Shown here piece after piece: positions 60,428 through 64,000 of a stretch of DNA of 64,000 nt. The DNA is from Clostridium thermarum (GTDB lineage Bacteria > Bacillota > Clostridia > Clostridiales > Clostridiaceae). The first letter of the stretch is position 1. The number at the start of each line of letters is the position of its first letter. The position numbers and the translations under genes were made by a program. The DNA lies in contig NZ_CP040924.1 of the NCBI RefSeq assembly GCF_006351925.1, positions 3,477,501 to 3,541,500 of the forward strand, given 5' to 3'. The notes beneath the pieces are model-generated. The model was not told the DNA's origin. It made no database searches and saw nothing but the letters and a program-made list of their open reading frames with translations.

Positions 60428-62785
60428 TTATTTATCAGTGTTTATTTTTAATGATATTAGGGATATTGCAATGCATATAACCGCTGTAACCCCTAAAATT
60501 ATCCAGTTTCTGTAAAGTAAGTTTATATCATGGTCATAGGCCCCTATTACTTCCCTGCCCATTTGATTAAGTGCCGCCAAAATCTGCGGATTATTCTTAT
60601 TTTCCTCTATAATCTTCAAGGGAAGGGAATTGATGTTTAAGCTCTCTGCCATTGCTCTCAGAGACCACTTACTTACAAAAATTGTAGATAACTTCTCTGA
60701 AATTCCAGATAATTTAAATATGAAACCGGAAAATATAATTTGCGGAATAAGTAAAAATGGTGCTATGCTCATAGCTCTATCACTATTGGTAACCAGTGTA
60801 GAAATTGCTATTCCCATTGCCGCTGATGCAAATAGGGTCAAGAAGGTAGTTACAATCAGTTCAAATTTCACATTCCATACCAAATTATAGTCCGTTGGAA
60901 ATTTAATGATTAAATCAAAGATCATTATCATAGTTACGCTTTGAATGATGCAAATGATGCCTAATATCAACAGCTTTGAACCTATATAAGGCATAAGCTT
61001 TAAATTTACTGCTCTTTCCCTTTTGAATATTACTCTTTCCTTACATACCTCTTGTATAGAATTTAATACCCCGATCCATACCGCTGCACAAGAAAGGGTA
61101 AATAAAATCTGAGAGGTACTTTCATATATTGAAAAGGCGTTCTTCTTCGTTACAATAGCCAGAAGCAAAGCAACTATAGGCGCCTGCAGCAACAGCAAGA
61201 GTAATCTTTGACGGTCCGTTACTGTTAATTTAAAGTATCTTCTCCATAAAACTCTAAACTGCCTTAATCCACTTTGTCCCTTAATTTTATTATGTTTCTT
61301 TTTTACAGAACTTTTATTTTTTAACGGTTTGCTATAAATATAATAATTTGACTTTTTAAATCTGTCGCACCACTGGTCAGGTTCATAGGTTATCAAATCA
61401 TAGATATCAACAAAGTCATTAATATTAAAAAAGTCCAAAGCCCCCTTAGGCGGTCCAAAATAGCATAGCTTTCCCCCTCGTCCTAAGAAGGTAACCTTAT
61501 CACACAAATGAAGATTCGCCATGGCGTGAGTTATCAGGATTACTGTCTTCCCCTTATCTGCAAGCTTTCTCAAAAGCTGCATCATGTTTCTTTCCATACC
61601 TGGATCCAAGCCTGATGTTGGCTCGTCCAAGAAAAACAGCTGGGGATCTGCAAGAAGTTCTACTGCTATACTTACTCTTTTCTTTTGCCCACCACTGAGA
61701 TTTTTTATGACAACAGTTTCTCTTCCCTCTAATTCTACATCCTTTATAACCTCAGCTACTCTGTTTTTTATCTCATCCATGGTTGCATCCTTTGGCATTC
61801 TAAGCTGGGCTGAATATGTAAGCATTTCCTCAACATTGAGATTGTCGTATACTATATCCTGCTGTGGCACATATCCCAATATGTTTTTATAAGCGTTATA
61901 GTTATTATAGAAGTCATCATCATTAACAAGTACAGTTCCCATAGTAGCTCTTCTAAATCCATTTAGCGTATCCATAAAGGTAGACTTTCCGGCACCGCTT
62001 CCACCCACAAGCGCCACTAGCTCTCCCGGCTTAATACTGATATTTATGTCATCCAGTAAACGCTTTTCTGCTTTGCCTTTGAACATCCCCCTGTTTTCTT
62101 TAACTACCTTGCCAATACCAATGGCCTCAATGCTTAAACCTTTTGTTATGACTTCATAAACAAGCTTGTCATTATAGAAAATAAACTTAGTATTTCCTAT
62201 AAAAATGACGTCTCCCTCTTTCAACGCCTTCTCCGAACCGATAGCTTCTCCGTTGAGAAAGGTGCCGTTAGTACTTCCTAAATCCTTCAGATAGAATCCG
62301 CTTTTCCTTCTAAATATCTCTGCATGCTTTCTGGATACTGAACTATGTTTTATAGCTATAGTGTTATCATCTGTTCTGCCGATTGTTATGCTTTGTGCTT
62401 CATTAATAAAGTAATTTCTCCACTTCTGGTTTCCTTCTCCATGAATAACAGTGTAGACCATGCTTATGCCTTCGGAGTTTCTATTAACCAAGTCATCAAT
62501 TCTGATAATATCACCATTTTTTAGTTCCGCTTTGATAACCTTTTGCTGGTTGATAATTATCCCATTGGTGCTTTGATTATCTTCTATTATGCATCTGCCA
62601 TCCTTAAATACAATAAACCCATGTTGATTTGACACAATACTTGACTTAAGTACAATATCATTGTCCTGTCCTCTTCCAAAGGAGAGCTTTTCCTTTCCGA
62701 ATTGTTCTAATTCAATTGTACTTACTACATTTTCATGGTATTGAATAGATAAAATATGGCTTAATTTATTACTTTCATCTCTCAA
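60428..62785 (-). CDS. ABC-2 type transporter with two N-terminal FHA domains
   Basis: About 785 residues. FHA 1 (about 30-100: SFGRGQDNDI, SNQHGF, QSTNGIIIN) and FHA 2 (about 125-200: TIGRTDDNTI, SRKHAEI, LGSTNGTFLNG) precede an ABCG-like ATPase (Walker A GGSGAGKST, signature LSGGQKKR, FFLDEPTSGLDP) and a six-helix permease (about 525-780). Single-chain FHA-ATPase-permease proteins of this kind are known from actinobacteria (Rv1747) and Clostridia and are regulated by Ser/Thr kinases. The TTG at 62785, with GAGGTGG just upstream, is preferred; ATGs at 62833 and 62812 lack an SD. First gene of the operon; the substrate is unknown. Confidence 0.93.
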   Translation of the reverse strand: MRDESNKLSHILSIQYHENVVSTIELEQFGKEKLSFGRGQDNDIVLKSSIVSNQHGFIVFKDGRCIIEDNQSTNGIIINQQKVIKAELKNGDIIRIDDLVNRNSEGISMVYTVIHGEGNQKWRNYFINEAQSITIGRTDDNTIAIKHSSVSRKHAEIFRRKSGFYLKDLGSTNGTFLNGEAIGSEKALKEGDVIFIGNTKFIFYNDKLVYEVITKGLSIEAIGIGKVVKENRGMFKGKAEKRLLDDINISIKPGELVALVGGSGAGKSTFMDTLNGFRRATMGTVLVNDDDFYNNYNAYKNILGYVPQQDIVYDNLNVEEMLTYSAQLRMPKDATMDEIKNRVAEVIKDVELEGRETVVIKNLSGGQKKRVSIAVELLADPQLFFLDEPTSGLDPGMERNMMQLLRKLADKGKTVILITHAMANLHLCDKVTFLGRGGKLCYFGPPKGALDFFNINDFVDIYDLITYEPDQWCDRFKKSNYYIYSKPLKNKSSVKKKHNKIKGQSGLRQFRVLWRRYFKLTVTDRQRLLLLLLQAPIVALLLAIVTKKNAFSIYESTSQILFTLSCAAVWIGVLNSIQEVCKERVIFKRERAVNLKLMPYIGSKLLILGIICIIQSVTMIMIFDLIIKFPTDYNLVWNVKFELIVTTFLTLFASAAMGIAISTLVTNSDRAMSIAPFLLIPQIIFSGFIFKLSGISEKLSTIFVSKWSLRAMAESLNINSLPLKIIEENKNNPQILAALNQMGREVIGAYDHDINLLYRNWIILGVTAVICIAISLISLKINTDK

Positions 62786-62977
62786 ATCGCCCACCTCTTT
62801 TGTACATAACATATTATTAGAAAATATATTCATTATTGTAATATAAATACCTATTAAAATAAATAGTAAATTGTGTGCTTTGCAACACTATAGTTTCACT
62901 GAGTATAGTCTATAAATTAAAAGCATTTAAGACACGAAGTATATTATATATTTTTAAAACATTGTTCGTGTTTTCAC

Positions 62978-63006
62978 TTGACTTGTACAACCTCATATAA
63001 TAATAT
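62978..63006 (+). promoter_or_regulatory. Probable promoter of the NCS2 permease gene
   Basis: TTGACT (62978-62983), 17-base spacer, TAATAT (63001-63006), 57 bases before the start. An inverted pair ACACGAA/TTCGTGT (about 62932-62938 and 62965-62971) sits upstream and could be an operator. The region between 62834 and 62977 must also hold the promoter of the FHA-kinase operon, which I could not assign with confidence. Confidence 0.6.
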
Positions 63007-63063
63007 ATTAATGCAAAAACTAAATAGTAAGAAACCTAGAAGATCTTACATAGGAGGATTCAA

Positions 63064-64000
63064 ATGAAAAATACTAATGAGAAGAAAAGTCCAGAATTGC
63101 TGGAAAGAATGTTCAACTTAAAAGAGCATAATACCAATGTTAAAAGGGAAGTAGTAGCGGGCTTAACTATCTTTATGACCATGGCATATATCTTAGGTGT
63201 ACAACCCTCAGTGCTCAGTGCTGCAGGCATGCCAGAAGGTGCAATTTTTACTGCTACGGCCCTATCTTCTTTGGTAGCTACCCTGGTAATGGCCCTTTAC
63301 GCAAAGCTTCCCTTTGCTCTGGCACCAGGCATGGGCCCGAATTTCTTTTTTGCTTACACTGTTGTAGGTATGATGGGCTATTCCTTCCAAATGGCATTAA
63401 CCGCAGTCCTTATTGAAGGATTAATCTTTATTCTTCTTACCTTTTTTAATGTAAGAGAAGCTATAATAAACGCTATACCTTCTAACATAAAAAAAGCGGT
63501 TTCCGTTGGAATTGGCCTGTTTGTTGCTTTTATAGGTGTAAAGAATTCCGGCATTATTATAATTGACGATGCCAAAAACTTAACCATTGGAAACATTGTT
63601 TCCGGTTCCGGTCTTTTAGCTATAATCGGTATATTGATTACCGGATATTTGTTTGCTAAAAATATAAAGGGTTCCTTACTTATTGGCATTGCTGTTACAA
63701 CCTTAATTGGTATACCTATGGGTATAACTAATCTTCCAGAGAATTTCGGTATTATTTCCATGCCGCCATCTTTATCCCCAATACTTTTTAAGTTTGATTT
63801 TTCTAATGTATTTACTGTTGATATGCTGGTGATTGTGTTTACATTCCTGTTCGTAGACCTCTTTGATACGGTAGGTACCTTGGTAGGTGTATGTACAAAG
63901 GCAAAGATGCTGGATGAGAAAGGTAATGTACCAAGAGCAAAACAAGCCCTTATGGCAGACGCAATAGGTACCACTTTTGGTGCTATAGTTGGAACAAGTA
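63064..64000 (+). CDS. NCS2-family purine permease (AzgA/PbuG-like), truncated by the window edge
   Basis: The first 312 residues are visible; the frame is still open at the edge. It begins MKNTNEKKSPELLERMFNLK after AGGAGG. Hallmarks of the AzgA/PbuG branch are GLTIFMTMAYILGVQPSVLSAAGMP, ALAPGMGPNFFFAYT, VSVGIGLFVAFIGVKNSGII and FVDLFDTVGTLVGVCTKA. It imports guanine or hypoxanthine by proton symport. A purine riboswitch commonly precedes this gene in Firmicutes, but none was recognised here. Confidence 0.93.
   Translation, partial: MKNTNEKKSPELLERMFNLKEHNTNVKREVVAGLTIFMTMAYILGVQPSVLSAAGMPEGAIFTATALSSLVATLVMALYAKLPFALAPGMGPNFFFAYTVVGMMGYSFQMALTAVLIEGLIFILLTFFNVREAIINAIPSNIKKAVSVGIGLFVAFIGVKNSGIIIIDDAKNLTIGNIVSGSGLLAIIGILITGYLFAKNIKGSLLIGIAVTTLIGIPMGITNLPENFGIISMPPSLSPILFKFDFSNVFTVDMLVIVFTFLFVDLFDTVGTLVGVCTKAKMLDEKGNVPRAKQALMADAIGTTFGAIVGTS

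Noticed and set aside
62880-63063. Purine riboswitch upstream of the NCS2 permease
   Set aside because: The string CTCATATAAT resembles the opening of the aptamer, but the GGAATATGGC, GTTTCTACC and GACTATGAG core elements and the closing P1 strand are missing; the string is better read as promoter spacer and -10.
63378-63974. 198-codon minus-strand ORF
   Set aside because: Antisense to the NCS2 permease, whose sense frame has clear family motifs.
1-64000. CRISPR arrays, transposases, phage genes, toxin-antitoxin or restriction systems
   Set aside because: None found by reading both strands; the only repeats are the small palindromic elements described above.

Overview
The window is AT-rich, gene-dense chromosomal DNA from a spore-forming, anaerobic Firmicute, most likely a Clostridium-type member of Clostridiaceae. 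The pointers are an alpha/beta-type small acid-soluble spore protein, DUF1836, DUF1292 and DUF3783 proteins, an oxygen/NO-sensing H-NOX chemotaxis receptor, type III glutamine synthetase, PflX-type radical SAM protein, and strong AGGAGG ribosome binding sites with some TTG/GTG starts. There are no tRNA or rRNA genes, no CRISPR array, no transposase and no phage genes. The content is mostly core or housekeeping, with one striking accessory-looking operon at the right end.

Layout. 1-3.8 kb: SEC-C methionine aminopeptidase, then a three-gene cell-envelope operon (glycosyltransferase/GtrA fusion, phosphodiester glycosidase, small membrane protein). 3.9-8.1 kb: a MarR repressor and a heterodimeric ABC exporter, with a matched pair of palindromic operators, one of them beside a consensus sigma-A promoter. 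8.2-15.3 kb: ABC-F protein, rRNA methyltransferase, ComB phosphatase with a PucR-type regulator, an orphan UgpC/MsmK-type sugar ATPase and a YhcC radical SAM protein. 15.3-23 kb: Gly-rich lipoprotein, YkvI transporter, PflX radical SAM protein, H-NOX chemoreceptor and SpoIID/LytB protein; three copies of a modular palindromic repeat lie between these genes. 23-30 kb: XRE/S24-like regulator with DUF3783, cyclophilin, and two unrelated glutamine synthetases that share a promoter-proximal palindrome. 30-42.5 kb: murI, small conserved proteins, SASP, Fe-S proteins, dcd, a FAD enzyme, pepF, SDR, ogt and namA. 42.5-51.9 kb: an OmpR/EnvZ-type two-component pair, TPR protein, thyA-dfrA, ClpE-like ATPase and the ACT/PFL (UPF0237/UPF0210) pair.

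51.9-62.8 kb is the most interesting segment: one minus-strand operon encoding, in transcription order, a double-FHA ABC transporter (ATPase plus ABC-2 permease), a membrane FHA protein, a short remnant resembling the C-terminus of a PP2C phosphatase, a YpmS-like anchored protein, a small membrane protein with a Thr-rich cytoplasmic tail, a Ser/Thr kinase with an extracellular TPR domain, and a 1552-residue TPR/VWA surface protein anchored at both ends. Together these look like a phosphorylation-gated membrane or envelope apparatus. Its phosphatase appears to have been deleted. The window ends inside an NCS2 purine permease on the plus strand that runs off the edge.

Many starts were moved from the longest open frame to the codon 5-9 bases after the best Shine-Dalgarno sequence; each case is stated. 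All functional calls rest on recognition of family motifs by eye, with no database search.
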